Part shown: piece by piece, positions 18,209-28,481 of the stretch | Position numbering within the stretch: position 1 is the stretch's first letter | Layout: each line of letters starts with the position of its first letter | Assembly (NCBI RefSeq): GCF_010614725.1 | Contig: NZ_JAAEHL010000004.1 | Span: 1 to 64,000 of the forward strand | DNA from: Flavobacterium ajazii | GTDB lineage: Bacteria > Bacteroidota > Bacteroidia > Flavobacteriales > Flavobacteriaceae | Length of the DNA: 64,000 nt | Direction of reading: 5' to 3' | Notes under the pieces: generated by a model | Told to the model about the DNA's origin: nothing | Database searches by the model: none | The model's input: the letters and a program-made list of their open reading frames with translations, nothing else | Made by a program: the position numbers and the translations under genes

Positions 18209-21200
18209 ATGAAAAAATACCAAAAGCGCCATCGCATTATTGCCACTTTTTTTCTATTGATCTTTTTTCCAACGCTAATTCCAAATAATTTGTTTGCCTA
18301 TAACAATGGACCAAATTCATTCGAAGCAGCTTCATTTGAACCTGTTGATGCAGCTGATATGGTTAATTTAGTGACAGGGGATATGTCTTATGTTTTACCG
18401 TTGCTCAATGTACCCAGTCCAGAAGGCGGGTACCCGCTAGCATTATCCTATCATGCTGGTATAGCAATGGATCAGGAAGCTTCATGGGTAGGGCTTGGAT
18501 GGAGTCTCAATCCTGGGGCTATCAATAGAAATATAAACGGTTATGCAGACGATATTGATCAGGGAGATGATTATTCAATAATGTATGATCAAGGAGGAGA
18601 ACTAAATTATTATAATGTTGGAATTGGTGGAAATATTAACGGAATTAACTTTGGTGTAGGTGCATACTGGGGTTCGAACAAAACCTTTGGTGGCAGTGTT
18701 ACTCTTGGATACGGCCCGGTTTCTATTACAGCAGAAGATGGAAGCTTAGGTACAAATATTGGTATAGGAGCAGGATATGCTTCCGGAGAATATACCATGA
18801 GTAATAATTCGACTGGAGCAGCCTTGGAATCAATTATGCCAAATCCAACTTCAAGAAATAATGGAACAGGATTATCCAAGTCATCAACAAGTTTTGGGGA
18901 AAATGGATATGATATACAATTTTCTAATAAGAATTATTCAATTGGCTACTTGGGTTTTTATGCAAGTTATAGTCATACAAAAATAAAATACAGCCTTTTT
19001 AAGGAAAAACTATCCAGTTATAATGGTGTATTATATTCTAATGTAAATCCAGACTATAAAAATGCTATAAATTACGATACAAATAAACTTGCTATTTATG
19101 ATGAAGGAGTCACTAATATCGAAAACGTATTAAATTCATCCAAAAATTACCTTTGCGATAACGTATTACTACCTAATTATGATAATTACAAAGTACAGGC
19201 GCAAGGTCTTTCCGGAAATATTAGCCCAACCTTTACAGAGGAAGCACAATTGCGCCATGAAAATATAACGTCTGATCTTTTTAATGTTTACAGGACGGAT
19301 AATGGTATTGAAAGCGGATATTATGATAGTAATATTAATTATCACTCAACTTACAATACTCTTGACACCGATCTTAAATTAAATAACAAAATATTTTTTG
19401 ATTTTGAAAATACTAATTCTTCTTTTCTAAGGATAGACAGAACCACTATTTCTACCACCCAACAAAACGATTGGATTCAAACAGTTCTTGCTGCCAAAAC
19501 AAATAAAAGCAATAATTTTAGCGAAATAACCTCAAATGACAATGTTCCTTTAAAAAATAATCATAGAAAAAGAGCAGGAAAACATATTGAAGCATTTACC
19601 AATGAACAAATTCGATCAGGCAATGCTAAATTAATAAACGGTTTTATCGAAGCCCTAAATTTGAATCGAAATCAATTGGAAGTATATAAACCTGAATCCA
19701 TTGGCGGGTATCAAATTACCGACGTTGACGGAAAAACATATCACTATTCATTACCAGTGATTAATTATGAAATTTGGTATAAAAATTTCAGCAATAAGGA
19801 TAATGAAGATTCTAAATTCTTAGAAAGACAGCTTAACACACCGTATGCTACAGATTGGCTATTAACAGCAGTAACCGGTCCAGATTATGTAGATAAGAAT
19901 GATAACGGTAAAGTTGATAAGGAAGATTATGGTTATTGGGTAGAATTTGATTATGGTAAATGGTCTGACGGCTACATATGGAACAGCAGCTCCGGTAAAA
20001 ACAACATTGTTAAAGGAAGCGGAACTGAAGCTGACAATTACGAATACTATAAAGGAAGAAAACAAATTTATTACCTGGATGCAGTCAGAACAAGAACTCA
20101 CACTGCATACTTTATAAAAAGCGTAAGACAGGATGCTACTGCAGATTATTTAACAAAATTCAATACCTACTCTACTAATGGCACTGCTACTTTTAATAGT
20201 ACGACTAACCCTAAAACAGTTTCTTCTGCTTTAACTGGTTTTGATCTTGATAATAAATTAAAATATAAAAACATTCCCCCATTTCCTGTTAATAATAGTA
20301 ATTGGAAATTTTATATGAACGGATACCAAAGAATACACACTTATTTGCATTTCCCTACGCATTATTCTCTTAAATTAGATAAAATAGTGTTAGTTAAAAA
20401 TAACTCTCTAATTCTTGAAAAGAATAAAGGATCCCAAACATTAACTGCAAAGGGATATTTATATAGAAATCGTTCTTTTGAAGTGACCAAAGCAGTAAAT
20501 CAAAAACTAGATTATTCAAATCATGAGGATATGAATGAATTTAAAGGAGTTTATTATACTAACACCGATTTATCATTAAAGGAAATTGCTATACATCAGA
20601 GCAAAAACATTCTGGATATAAGTGATCTTTACGGAATAGATGTTGATTCAAAAGCTGAAAAAATTATTAACCTTCAACATAATTATTCCTTAATTCCTGA
20701 ATCTTTTCATTCCGAGGCATCTAACAAAGGAAAATTAACTTTAAATAGTGTTCAATTCTTAGGTCATAAAGGCGTATCTTATATTCCAAAATTTCAATTT
20801 AAGTATAATAACACTTCCTTTCCATATAGTTTAAACGATCAGGATGCATGGGGCTACAATAAAAATGCTCCTCATACCTGGAGCCTTAGTGAAATAATCA
20901 CTCCTATGGGGTCTAAAATAACCATCAATTATGAAGCAGATGATTATAGCATAATAGCAACCAGTGCTTCAAGTTATGGAAAAGGAGGAGGAATAAGGGT
21001 AAAACAGATAAATACTTTTGAGAATGAAAACTTAGTTTCACGATCAAACTATTATTATAACAAAACAGGTACTGATAAAGATGTATCAAGTGCAAATTAT
21101 AAATCATCAGGGGTAATATCTTATGTGCCATCTGACAATTTAAAACTTCCCTATATCTCTGAGTTGCCACCTCCTATAGTAATGTACAGTAACGTTTCTG

Positions 21201-22924
21201 TTGAACAGACAGCTGGTAATAATGAGTTGTTTTCAAGAACGGAATATAATTTTGAAACTCTGCCAGAATATACCGATGAAACAAGTTCAGTTTATAATTT
21301 AGGGAAATATTTTGTAGTAGAAAAAATTCAAAATGAAACTCAAAACTTGGGTCTGTCTCTGAATTTCACAAAATATAATATAAAAAACAGATTAAGTTAT
21401 CTTGGCCGACTATTATCGATAAAAAATTATAATTCAAAAAACCAATTACATTATTTTTTAAAAAATGAGTATGCAACACCGGCAGACATACAAGACGAAT
21501 TAGGTACTAAACAAGAATCATTTATATCTAAATCTTATATAAAGGAACCAGATCCTGCCTCTGCCGTATATAATCCTAATGTGACTTATGTAGCGTATGG
21601 ATCTTATTTTGTAAATTATGGTAATGTAAACTCTATCAGCAAAATTTGGTACCCAAGCCAATTAACAAAAACTACTATTACCCAAGGCGGATATACCAAT
21701 AGTACCACTTATAATAAATTTGATTTCTTAACTGGAAATGTTACAGAAAGTACAAGCACTACAAGCGATGGTAAATCTTACAAAACAAAAATTGTTCCTG
21801 CTTATTCAAAATACCCTGAAATGGGCTCTAAGGCTGACAATATCAATAATAAGAATATGTTGTCGCAAACAGCTGTTAACTATTCGTATATCAAGGATAA
21901 TGGAACATGGAAAGAAACTGGTGTAGGCATTACCACCTGGAGCAATGTATGGGCCTATGAGGATATAGCAGGAACCAATGTGCCTGCAACAACTCTAAAT
22001 GAAAAAATTTGGAGAAAACACAAAACCTTTGTCTGGAACGGTACCAAGGATGCCAATGGAATTTTTACCGGCTATGATGCTGTGAATGGAAGCGGTGATG
22101 ATAATTTTATCTGGAACCTTCCGACGAGTGTAGGTATGAATGTTATACAGCCTTCACAGTGGAAACAAATCTCAGAGGTAACCTGCTATAATCATTACTC
22201 TATACCGTTGGAGATTAAGGATATCAATAATAATTTTGCATCTACCAAAATGGGGGACAATGATACCAAGGTAATGGTTAGTGGTAATGCTGGTTACAAT
22301 GAGATGTTTTACACAGGAGGTGAATACTCAGTTTTAAATGGCTCAACATCATGGCTAGAACCGGGAATATCCTATTCCAGTACTGCATACCGAAGCGAAA
22401 ATTATCCTCATACTGGTAAAAACTCAATTGCTGTTAACTCCAGCAGCCAATTTGGTGTTTTGATGAAAAGTGGCCAGCACAGGGCAGGAAAATATAAAGT
22501 CTCGGTTTGGCTTTCGATATGGAACAGCTATATGGCCCGGTTAAAGGTAAATAATGACATTCTTCCCTTTACCGAAAGCTACGATGCAGGAAGCTGGGTT
22601 TTAAAAACCGCTTATGTTGATGTTCCTTTAGGTGATTGTTCTATTTTTATCACTTCAAGTGGAGCGACCCTCTATTTTGATGACCTGATGATCCGTCCTG
22701 TATCCTCTTCTATAACTGGATATGTATACAATGAATGGGATGAATTAACAGCTATTATTGGTAACAATGGACTGGGTACAAAATTTGAATACGATGCAGC
22801 AGGAAGACTTACTAAAACTTATAAAGAGGTAATTAGCAAACCATCACCTGACGGGTTGTCTGGAGGATTCAAACTGGTTAAAGAAAATAAGATAAACAAC
22901 AAATATTTTCAACAAGCCAACTAG
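18209..22924 (+). CDS. Giant secreted SpvB/YD-type Rhs-associated protein (shell partner)
   Basis: The 1571 residues have a signal peptide (about 1-31). Near residues 45-110 is the block ADMVNLVTGDMSYVLPLL, then LALSYHAG and GLGWSLNPGAINRN, typical of the N-terminal region of Bacteroidota Rhs-associated/SpvB-like proteins. A long beta-rich body follows. Toward the end (about 1440-1510) is a carbohydrate-binding-like beta-sandwich (GKYKVSVWL...YFDDLMIRP), and then a single YD unit (GLGTKFEYDAAGRLTKTYKE). There is no Rhs core and no toxin tip. It forms a two-gene set with the DUF6443 Rhs protein 38 bp downstream. The set recalls the split TcB/TcC-type cocoon of Tc toxins, which is analogy rather than shown homology. 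Confidence 0.85.
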   Translation: MKKYQKRHRIIATFFLLIFFPTLIPNNLFAYNNGPNSFEAASFEPVDAADMVNLVTGDMSYVLPLLNVPSPEGGYPLALSYHAGIAMDQEASWVGLGWSLNPGAINRNINGYADDIDQGDDYSIMYDQGGELNYYNVGIGGNINGINFGVGAYWGSNKTFGGSVTLGYGPVSITAEDGSLGTNIGIGAGYASGEYTMSNNSTGAALESIMPNPTSRNNGTGLSKSSTSFGENGYDIQFSNKNYSIGYLGFYASYSHTKIKYSLFKEKLSSYNGVLYSNVNPDYKNAINYDTNKLAIYDEGVTNIENVLNSSKNYLCDNVLLPNYDNYKVQAQGLSGNISPTFTEEAQLRHENITSDLFNVYRTDNGIESGYYDSNINYHSTYNTLDTDLKLNNKIFFDFENTNSSFLRIDRTTISTTQQNDWIQTVLAAKTNKSNNFSEITSNDNVPLKNNHRKRAGKHIEAFTNEQIRSGNAKLINGFIEALNLNRNQLEVYKPESIGGYQITDVDGKTYHYSLPVINYEIWYKNFSNKDNEDSKFLERQLNTPYATDWLLTAVTGPDYVDKNDNGKVDKEDYGYWVEFDYGKWSDGYIWNSSSGKNNIVKGSGTEADNYEYYKGRKQIYYLDAVRTRTHTAYFIKSVRQDATADYLTKFNTYSTNGTATFNSTTNPKTVSSALTGFDLDNKLKYKNIPPFPVNNSNWKFYMNGYQRIHTYLHFPTHYSLKLDKIVLVKNNSLILEKNKGSQTLTAKGYLYRNRSFEVTKAVNQKLDYSNHEDMNEFKGVYYTNTDLSLKEIAIHQSKNILDISDLYGIDVDSKAEKIINLQHNYSLIPESFHSEASNKGKLTLNSVQFLGHKGVSYIPKFQFKYNNTSFPYSLNDQDAWGYNKNAPHTWSLSEIITPMGSKITINYEADDYSIIATSASSYGKGGGIRVKQINTFENENLVSRSNYYYNKTGTDKDVSSANYKSSGVISYVPSDNLKLPYISELPPPIVMYSNVSVEQTAGNNELFSRTEYNFETLPEYTDETSSVYNLGKYFVVEKIQNETQNLGLSLNFTKYNIKNRLSYLGRLLSIKNYNSKNQLHYFLKNEYATPADIQDELGTKQESFISKSYIKEPDPASAVYNPNVTYVAYGSYFVNYGNVNSISKIWYPSQLTKTTITQGGYTNSTTYNKFDFLTGNVTESTSTTSDGKSYKTKIVPAYSKYPEMGSKADNINNKNMLSQTAVNYSYIKDNGTWKETGVGITTWSNVWAYEDIAGTNVPATTLNEKIWRKHKTFVWNGTKDANGIFTGYDAVNGSGDDNFIWNLPTSVGMNVIQPSQWKQISEVTCYNHYSIPLEIKDINNNFASTKMGDNDTKVMVSGNAGYNEMFYTGGEYSVLNGSTSWLEPGISYSSTAYRSENYPHTGKNSIAVNSSSQFGVLMKSGQHRAGKYKVSVWLSIWNSYMARLKVNNDILPFTESYDAGSWVLKTAYVDVPLGDCSIFITSSGATLYFDDLMIRPVSSSITGYVYNEWDELTAIIGNNGLGTKFEYDAAGRLTKTYKEVISKPSPDGLSGGFKLVKENKINNKYFQQAN

Positions 22925-22962
22925 CTTTATACAGTTTTTTATAATTTTTTAAAATAATAAAA

Positions 22963-25900
22963 ATGATATATACTAAAAATATGCCTATACTGTTTCGTGT
23001 GTTACTTCTCATGGTTTTACTTATCAGCTCTGCTGGCAATGCACAATCCATAGCAATGGATACCAACGACGCCGGCGTACCCTTGGGAGGCACGGGATCA
23101 TACTCACTCGATATGGACCCTCCTACTGCTTTTGCCGACTTCGGATGGTATATATACCCTAACGATGCTGGGGAATTTATCGGAAGTACGCCAAACAATA
23201 AGACCACACAGGTACAGATTTTCTGGAAAAAACCCGGAAAACATCAAATCTGGGTTGACTACTATAGCAGCCAGGGACCAAGTACCATAAAATATGATAT
23301 AACTGTTTATGCCAGTGCTGATATGACTGATGCCATTACAATAGTGAGCAACTGTAAGAGCGTAGAGCTGGAACGAAAAGATCCTCCAACAGGGGTGACC
23401 TACTATTGGCAGAGTACAACCAATGGAACCAGCACAGAAAACTCTGCTAAAACGATAACGGTAAACAACGGAACAGAATATTTTCTAAAAGCTAAAATTG
23501 ATTCTAATGATATCTGGAGTGCAACATCTGGAAGCGTTCAGTTCCAAATCAATCCCAATGCTTATTTAACATGGTATTTGGACGCGGATCAGGACGGATT
23601 AGGAAATCCTAACTACTATGTACAACAATGTACAAACCCCAGCACCCATAATGTTAAGTATGTTTTGAATAATACCGACACTAGCGATGGCGATGCCAAT
23701 TTTATCAGTGATGATTTTAATTTACCAAACTCAGACAAAGAATTTAACTGGACCCATGAGATTACTTACAGTGTCGAAGGAAGGTTAACAGGCGTTTCCA
23801 GAACTTATTTTGACGACTTAGGGAAACCCGATGTATCGCTTTCAAAAGATATGGTCTCCAAAAAAGTATGGGGTACTGAAACCAGTTATGACAAGTTTGG
23901 AAGGCCTGATAAAACCTCTTTTATAGCACCATCAAATCTTTTTACCCTTAACAAGGTATCCTTTCTTAATTCAACTTTTCAGGCTCCGACTGCTCCTACT
24001 ATTCCCAATATACCTGCTAACAAAAACGTTGGTAACATTACAACCAGCCAGACTATTCAGGTAACTAACAATATTACAGCTTCGGGAGTTATAAGCCCGG
24101 GACTGAACGTTACTTTTATGGGAAAAGATATTGTTTTGGAGGATGGATTTAGTGTAAAGGGAGCTTCTGGGGGAGTTTTTACAGCTACTGCCACAACTTC
24201 CTCAGCAAATAGTAATGAAACATTTCCTAGTTCTCCGTTTTTCAGTTATTATTCCGACAACAATACACTGGAACCTTTTCAGGCTACTGCCTCACAGCCC
24301 TATGCCCAAACGAATTACGATACCCTTAATCCAGAGAATGTCATCAACGTAGTGGGAGGAAATAAAATTAATAATGAATGGAAAACTGGGTATTCTTACA
24401 CTGTACCTGCTGCACAGGAAATGTATTATGTATACGGGTCCGATTATTATGACGGGGCTGTAACTGCAAAAGGAGAGGAAGTAATTACCAAATTCTACAA
24501 ATCGGTAAGCGTGGATGCCAACGGGGTAGAGAATGTTGCCTTTACTGATGGAGAAGGAAAAGTTTTAGCTACTGCACGATCGGGAGGAACCGCTTCATAT
24601 CCAGTCGTTTCATTGATTGGAAACCAAGGATTTATAGATGTCCATATTCCGACAGGAACTAGCTCAGCTACCCTATTGGGGTTATCTTATGTGGATCCAA
24701 GTACTGGCAGATACGTTTATGCTTCTGCATCTGATATATATAAAATCTACGATTTAAAAACTGGAGAAATAGCCTCCACGCCTCTTACGGGAGGACATGC
24801 CTACAGAATAGAAGCTATATTCCCCCCAACAACAGACCCAAAGGTATATATTTCTAATGGTGTACCAACTTACGACGCCAACGTGCTAGGAATTTCATAC
24901 AATGTAAATTATTATGATTATGCTGTAAATATTTATAATAAGGCTGGGGAACTTACAAAATCGATACAGCCTAACGGGTATATTGCCAACGCTACTATTG
25001 TTGCAACACCAGCTCATATGAGTTCGGATAATTTTGCTACAACCTTTAAATACGATGCACTGGGACAACTAATTGAAACAACAAGCCCTGATGAAGGAAC
25101 CAGCACGTTTGAATATCGCAATGATGGACAGATAAGTTTTTCACAAAGTGCCCTGCAGGCACAAAACACAGAAGTTTCATATACCAAATATGACGATTTA
25201 GCAAGGCCGGTTACATCTGGAGTTGTTCATACAACGTGGAATTCAAGAAGTGAAGAATTTGACGCAGTTTCCCATACAGAACAGACTTTTACTGTTTATG
25301 ATTATCCTGAAAATTACGCCCGATTTGTAGAAGAATTGCCTTCTAACTTAACTTTATCAAGTGTTTTGACCTCTGCCGGAATATTATCTACAGATTATAC
25401 ACAAAACAATCTCTCTGGGAATGTTGCCATAACCTACTCAAAACCGGCTGCAACAATTACAGCTATCACTTGGTATAGTTATGATATCTACGGAAGAGCA
25501 GAATGGATCGTACAGTACAACGAAGGTATTGGCGCCAAAACCATACATTACCATTATGATGCTGTAGGGAATGTTAAAAGGGTATTATTTCAAAAGGACA
25601 AAACGCCCGAATTATTTGTTCACCAATACTCTTATGATTTTAATAACGTATTGACAAAAGTAGAAACCTCTACAGACAATGTATCGTTCATTACGCATGC
25701 TGATTATTCCTACTATCAGACCGGAGAACTTAAAAGAGTAGATATTGCACAAGGGACTCAGGGAATCGATTATGTTTATACCCTGGAAGGACAGCTTAAA
25801 AGCATCAACCATCCAAGTCTGGAAGCAGCTAAAGATCCTGGCGGAGATTCTAATGATGTCTTTGGCCTGACACTTGACTATTACAATGGTGATTACCTGC

Positions 25901-27639
25901 GTACCGGTAGAAACATTACCTCCTCTCCCAGCATTGGAACTGACTATAACGGAAACATCAAAGCTGCACGATGGACCAATAAAAAAGTTTTCGGAGACTA
26001 TGCTGGAAATACAGCATTCTCAAAAGGCTATTTATACAATTACAATCGTAACAACTGGTTAACTGAGGCTACTTTTGGTGATGTAGATTCAGCCACTGCT
26101 GAAATTGACCCTACAGGGATTTTAAATGAAGGTGCATTCACCTATGACCCAAATGGAAATATCAAAACTTTACAGCGAATCAATCATCAGGGAAATTTAC
26201 AGGATAACCTGATCTATACTTATAATACAGGGAAAAACCAGCTCAACAATGTAGCTGATACGATTGCAGGTTCTACAGGTCCTGACGACATAGCAAACCA
26301 GGCTGCAGGAAATTATCAGTACGATGACATTGGACAAATGATCCGCAACAACCAGGAAAACATCGATTACATCTATAATACTCAAGGACTGGTAAAAGAG
26401 GTAAGTCAAAATGGACATCTCCTGGTAAGATTCTCCTACAATGAAAGAGGACAGCGTATCAAAAAAGAAAGATTTAAAACTTCTTCTGCTTATACTTTAG
26501 ACAATACGGAATATTATATACTTGATCTATCCGGAAATACAATGGCTGTCTACAATCAGCCAAACGGAAGCAACATAGTTCAAAAAGATTTACCTATCTT
26601 TGGATTGAGCAGACTAGGTGTCTATAACAGGGCTGATGCGATAAGCAACTATGAAATTACAGATCATTTAGGGAATGTAAGGGCGGTAATCCAGAAGGTA
26701 AATGGAACTCCTGACGTAAAATCGTTTGCAGATTATTATCCTTTTGGAGAAAGATTGCCGGGTCGAAATTCATTGAATTATCGTTACGCTTTTCAAGGGC
26801 AGGAACTTGATACTGAAACCAATATGGAGGCGTTTCAATTACGCCTTTGGGATGGTAGGATTGGCAGATGGTTAACACCGGATCCTATGGGGCAATATAG
26901 CTCTCCTTATCTTGGAATGGGGAATAATCCTGTTAATGGTATTGATGAAGATGGGGGAATTTTCATTCTTGGAAAATTAACACAAGGACAAAGAAAACTT
27001 TGGAATCAATACATTTATAAAATACAAAGCACTGAATATGGAAAATACGTTTATGATAAAATACAAAATAATAAAAATTTTATTGTAAATGTTATTTGGG
27101 AAGGAAAGGGGAGTTCAAAAGAAGGTAGTGGATCACGCTTTTTCGGAGGATATGATGACGCTTACAAAAGAAATGTTCTTTCTTTCTCAAATGAATTAAG
27201 TAATATTGAGATGAACGGTTTGGCAAAAGAAATTAGAAATGCTCATTCAAATAATTGGAATCATCCAACTTGGGTAAAAGTTGGACATGAAATGTATCAT
27301 CTTTATGATCTTCTCATGAAAAGAAATCAAGGTAAAGATAATCAAGTGCAACGTGAACTTGACGCTGTAAAATTCCAAAATTATTTATATAGGAACGGTA
27401 AGATTTTTAACAATAATGAAGATAATACAAATTTAAGGAATGGATACTATTTAGAAGGCAACGGAGGATTTAATAAAATTAAGGGAAAGCTTGATTTACC
27501 TAGTTACTACTTGCAAGAAATGTTTAAACAAATAAGATTGTCAACACCTCAAAGATTAGATAATTTTCCTGGAATGCAATGGCGAGTAATTATACCCAAT
27601 AATTTTTATACCAGATCTAAAAACAACTACGATTATTAA
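22963..27639 (+). CDS. DUF6443 Rhs polymorphic toxin with predicted HExxH metallopeptidase tip
   Basis: The 1558 residues begin with a signal peptide ending around NAQS. DUF6443-like motifs occur near residue 270 (VSRTYFDDLGKPDVS). A 3-coathanger-stack-like insert lies near 350-410 (VLEDGFSVKGASGGVFTA). Many YD repeats follow, and then the Rhs core (ITDHLGNVRAVIQK, YYPFGERLPGR, YRYAFQGQELD, WLTPDPMGQ, SSPYLGMGNNP at 1313-1323, ending DEDGG at 1332). The tip (about 1333-1558) contains HEMYH at 1442-1446 and RELDAVKFQNYL downstream, which fits a zincin with a Glu third ligand. The next gene, 2 bp away, is a likely immunity gene. The Rhs family is certain; the protease tip is a strong motif-based prediction. 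Confidence 0.88.
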   Translation: MIYTKNMPILFRVLLLMVLLISSAGNAQSIAMDTNDAGVPLGGTGSYSLDMDPPTAFADFGWYIYPNDAGEFIGSTPNNKTTQVQIFWKKPGKHQIWVDYYSSQGPSTIKYDITVYASADMTDAITIVSNCKSVELERKDPPTGVTYYWQSTTNGTSTENSAKTITVNNGTEYFLKAKIDSNDIWSATSGSVQFQINPNAYLTWYLDADQDGLGNPNYYVQQCTNPSTHNVKYVLNNTDTSDGDANFISDDFNLPNSDKEFNWTHEITYSVEGRLTGVSRTYFDDLGKPDVSLSKDMVSKKVWGTETSYDKFGRPDKTSFIAPSNLFTLNKVSFLNSTFQAPTAPTIPNIPANKNVGNITTSQTIQVTNNITASGVISPGLNVTFMGKDIVLEDGFSVKGASGGVFTATATTSSANSNETFPSSPFFSYYSDNNTLEPFQATASQPYAQTNYDTLNPENVINVVGGNKINNEWKTGYSYTVPAAQEMYYVYGSDYYDGAVTAKGEEVITKFYKSVSVDANGVENVAFTDGEGKVLATARSGGTASYPVVSLIGNQGFIDVHIPTGTSSATLLGLSYVDPSTGRYVYASASDIYKIYDLKTGEIASTPLTGGHAYRIEAIFPPTTDPKVYISNGVPTYDANVLGISYNVNYYDYAVNIYNKAGELTKSIQPNGYIANATIVATPAHMSSDNFATTFKYDALGQLIETTSPDEGTSTFEYRNDGQISFSQSALQAQNTEVSYTKYDDLARPVTSGVVHTTWNSRSEEFDAVSHTEQTFTVYDYPENYARFVEELPSNLTLSSVLTSAGILSTDYTQNNLSGNVAITYSKPAATITAITWYSYDIYGRAEWIVQYNEGIGAKTIHYHYDAVGNVKRVLFQKDKTPELFVHQYSYDFNNVLTKVETSTDNVSFITHADYSYYQTGELKRVDIAQGTQGIDYVYTLEGQLKSINHPSLEAAKDPGGDSNDVFGLTLDYYNGDYLRTGRNITSSPSIGTDYNGNIKAARWTNKKVFGDYAGNTAFSKGYLYNYNRNNWLTEATFGDVDSATAEIDPTGILNEGAFTYDPNGNIKTLQRINHQGNLQDNLIYTYNTGKNQLNNVADTIAGSTGPDDIANQAAGNYQYDDIGQMIRNNQENIDYIYNTQGLVKEVSQNGHLLVRFSYNERGQRIKKERFKTSSAYTLDNTEYYILDLSGNTMAVYNQPNGSNIVQKDLPIFGLSRLGVYNRADAISNYEITDHLGNVRAVIQKVNGTPDVKSFADYYPFGERLPGRNSLNYRYAFQGQELDTETNMEAFQLRLWDGRIGRWLTPDPMGQYSSPYLGMGNNPVNGIDEDGGIFILGKLTQGQRKLWNQYIYKIQSTEYGKYVYDKIQNNKNFIVNVIWEGKGSSKEGSGSRFFGGYDDAYKRNVLSFSNELSNIEMNGLAKEIRNAHSNNWNHPTWVKVGHEMYHLYDLLMKRNQGKDNQVQRELDAVKFQNYLYRNGKIFNNNEDNTNLRNGYYLEGNGGFNKIKGKLDLPSYYLQEMFKQIRLSTPQRLDNFPGMQWRVIIPNNFYTRSKNNYDY

Positions 27640-27641
27640 TT

Positions 27642-28166
27642 ATGGAAAAGAAAAACATATTCAAAGGTTTAAAAGTTTTACTTGCAATATCTTTATTATA
27701 TTTCAGTTATAAAATTATTGGTTCTACAATATATCTTTACCAAGAATTATATAATTATTCTAAATCATCATTAAACGTTTTTTTACCTAATAACATAAAT
27801 CCTAATATTCATTTATTTATTGGAATTTACTTTATTTTATTAGGATTCTTTTTTTTAAAAGAATTAAAACTAACTCTTACATTAACAATAAATTATTGCG
27901 TATCACTTTTAGTATACATAATAGCATATTCGTTGATTTTCTCTATTTTTCAATTTGACCTAAGCATATCTTTAGATTTTTTTTCAAATATATTTATTTT
28001 TTTAGGAATGTTATTTTCTACAATTATAATATGTTATTTTAATAATTTTGACTGGAAGAGCAAATTAGAAGCAAAATATAAATATTCTATTGCAATTGGA
28101 GTAATATTAGGATTGATTGAATTTTTAAGGATATATTTTATGTATTACTACTCCTGTTGCTTATAG
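27642..28166 (+). CDS. Multi-pass membrane protein, putative immunity protein for the metallopeptidase tip
   Basis: The 174 residues contain about five hydrophobic segments (around 10-32, 50-68, 73-101, 104-128 and 146-170) and no soluble domain. The start lies 2 bp after the stop of the Rhs toxin gene, the usual position for an immunity gene. I do not recognise a family. The last residues (YYYSCCL) come from DNA that in another frame encodes an orphan toxin-tip fragment (28150-28305), so the native C terminus may have been altered by a recombination event. Immunity function is inferred from position only. Confidence 0.6.
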   Translation: MEKKNIFKGLKVLLAISLLYFSYKIIGSTIYLYQELYNYSKSSLNVFLPNNINPNIHLFIGIYFILLGFFFLKELKLTLTLTINYCVSLLVYIIAYSLIFSIFQFDLSISLDFFSNIFIFLGMLFSTIIICYFNNFDWKSKLEAKYKYSIAIGVILGLIEFLRIYFMYYYSCCL

Positions 28167-28305
28167 TGGCACTAAGAATTTGGGAACATTTTACGATCCT
28201 ATTTTCGTTTCTGCTAGAGATATCGGCAACATAGCAGCTGGTTATATATCTGCTAACAATAATATACATTGGTCAATTGCCAGGTATGGATTTTATGGTT
28301 TATAG
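28150..28305 (+). pseudogene. Orphan Rhs toxin-tip fragment
   Basis: In the frame +1 relative to the upstream membrane-protein gene, the DNA encodes a 51-residue stretch that includes GTFYDPIFVSARDIGNIAAG and ends WSIARYGFYGL at a TAG. The RD-x-GN-xx-AG pattern resembles a region I recall from C-terminal tips of Bacteroidota Rhs proteins, but I cannot name the family with certainty. There is no start codon or Rhs junction in front. The left inverted end of the transposase element begins five bases after the stop. I read it as the remains of a displaced tip cassette. Confidence 0.5.
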
Positions 28306-28309
28306 ACTC

Positions 28310-28364
28310 CTGCTCTCCGAAGTGTTCCTTATGAAAAGCTGCGCAAATGTCTCTGACTTTGCGC
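28310..28364 (+). repeat. Left inverted end of the RAYT element
   Basis: This 55-base end matches the reverse complement of 29141-29195 with two mismatches. It contains a stem-loop with arms GCGCAAA and TTTGCGC and the core GTCTCTGAC in the loop. Confidence 0.85.
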
Positions 28365-28481
28365 TTTTTTTTGCTATTATAGCTTGTAATCGTATCAAAA
28401 GTCTCTGACTTTTACTCTAAAATAACTTAAAAACAGATTTCAAAACAAGTTAAATCTTACAAATTCGTACAGAAAGAAAAA

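Noticed and set aside
1442..27639. Type IX secretion of the Rhs-associated proteins
   Set aside because: None of the complete C termini shows the beta-rich sorting domain or the usual terminal KxxxK-type end, and no type IX genes are in the window.
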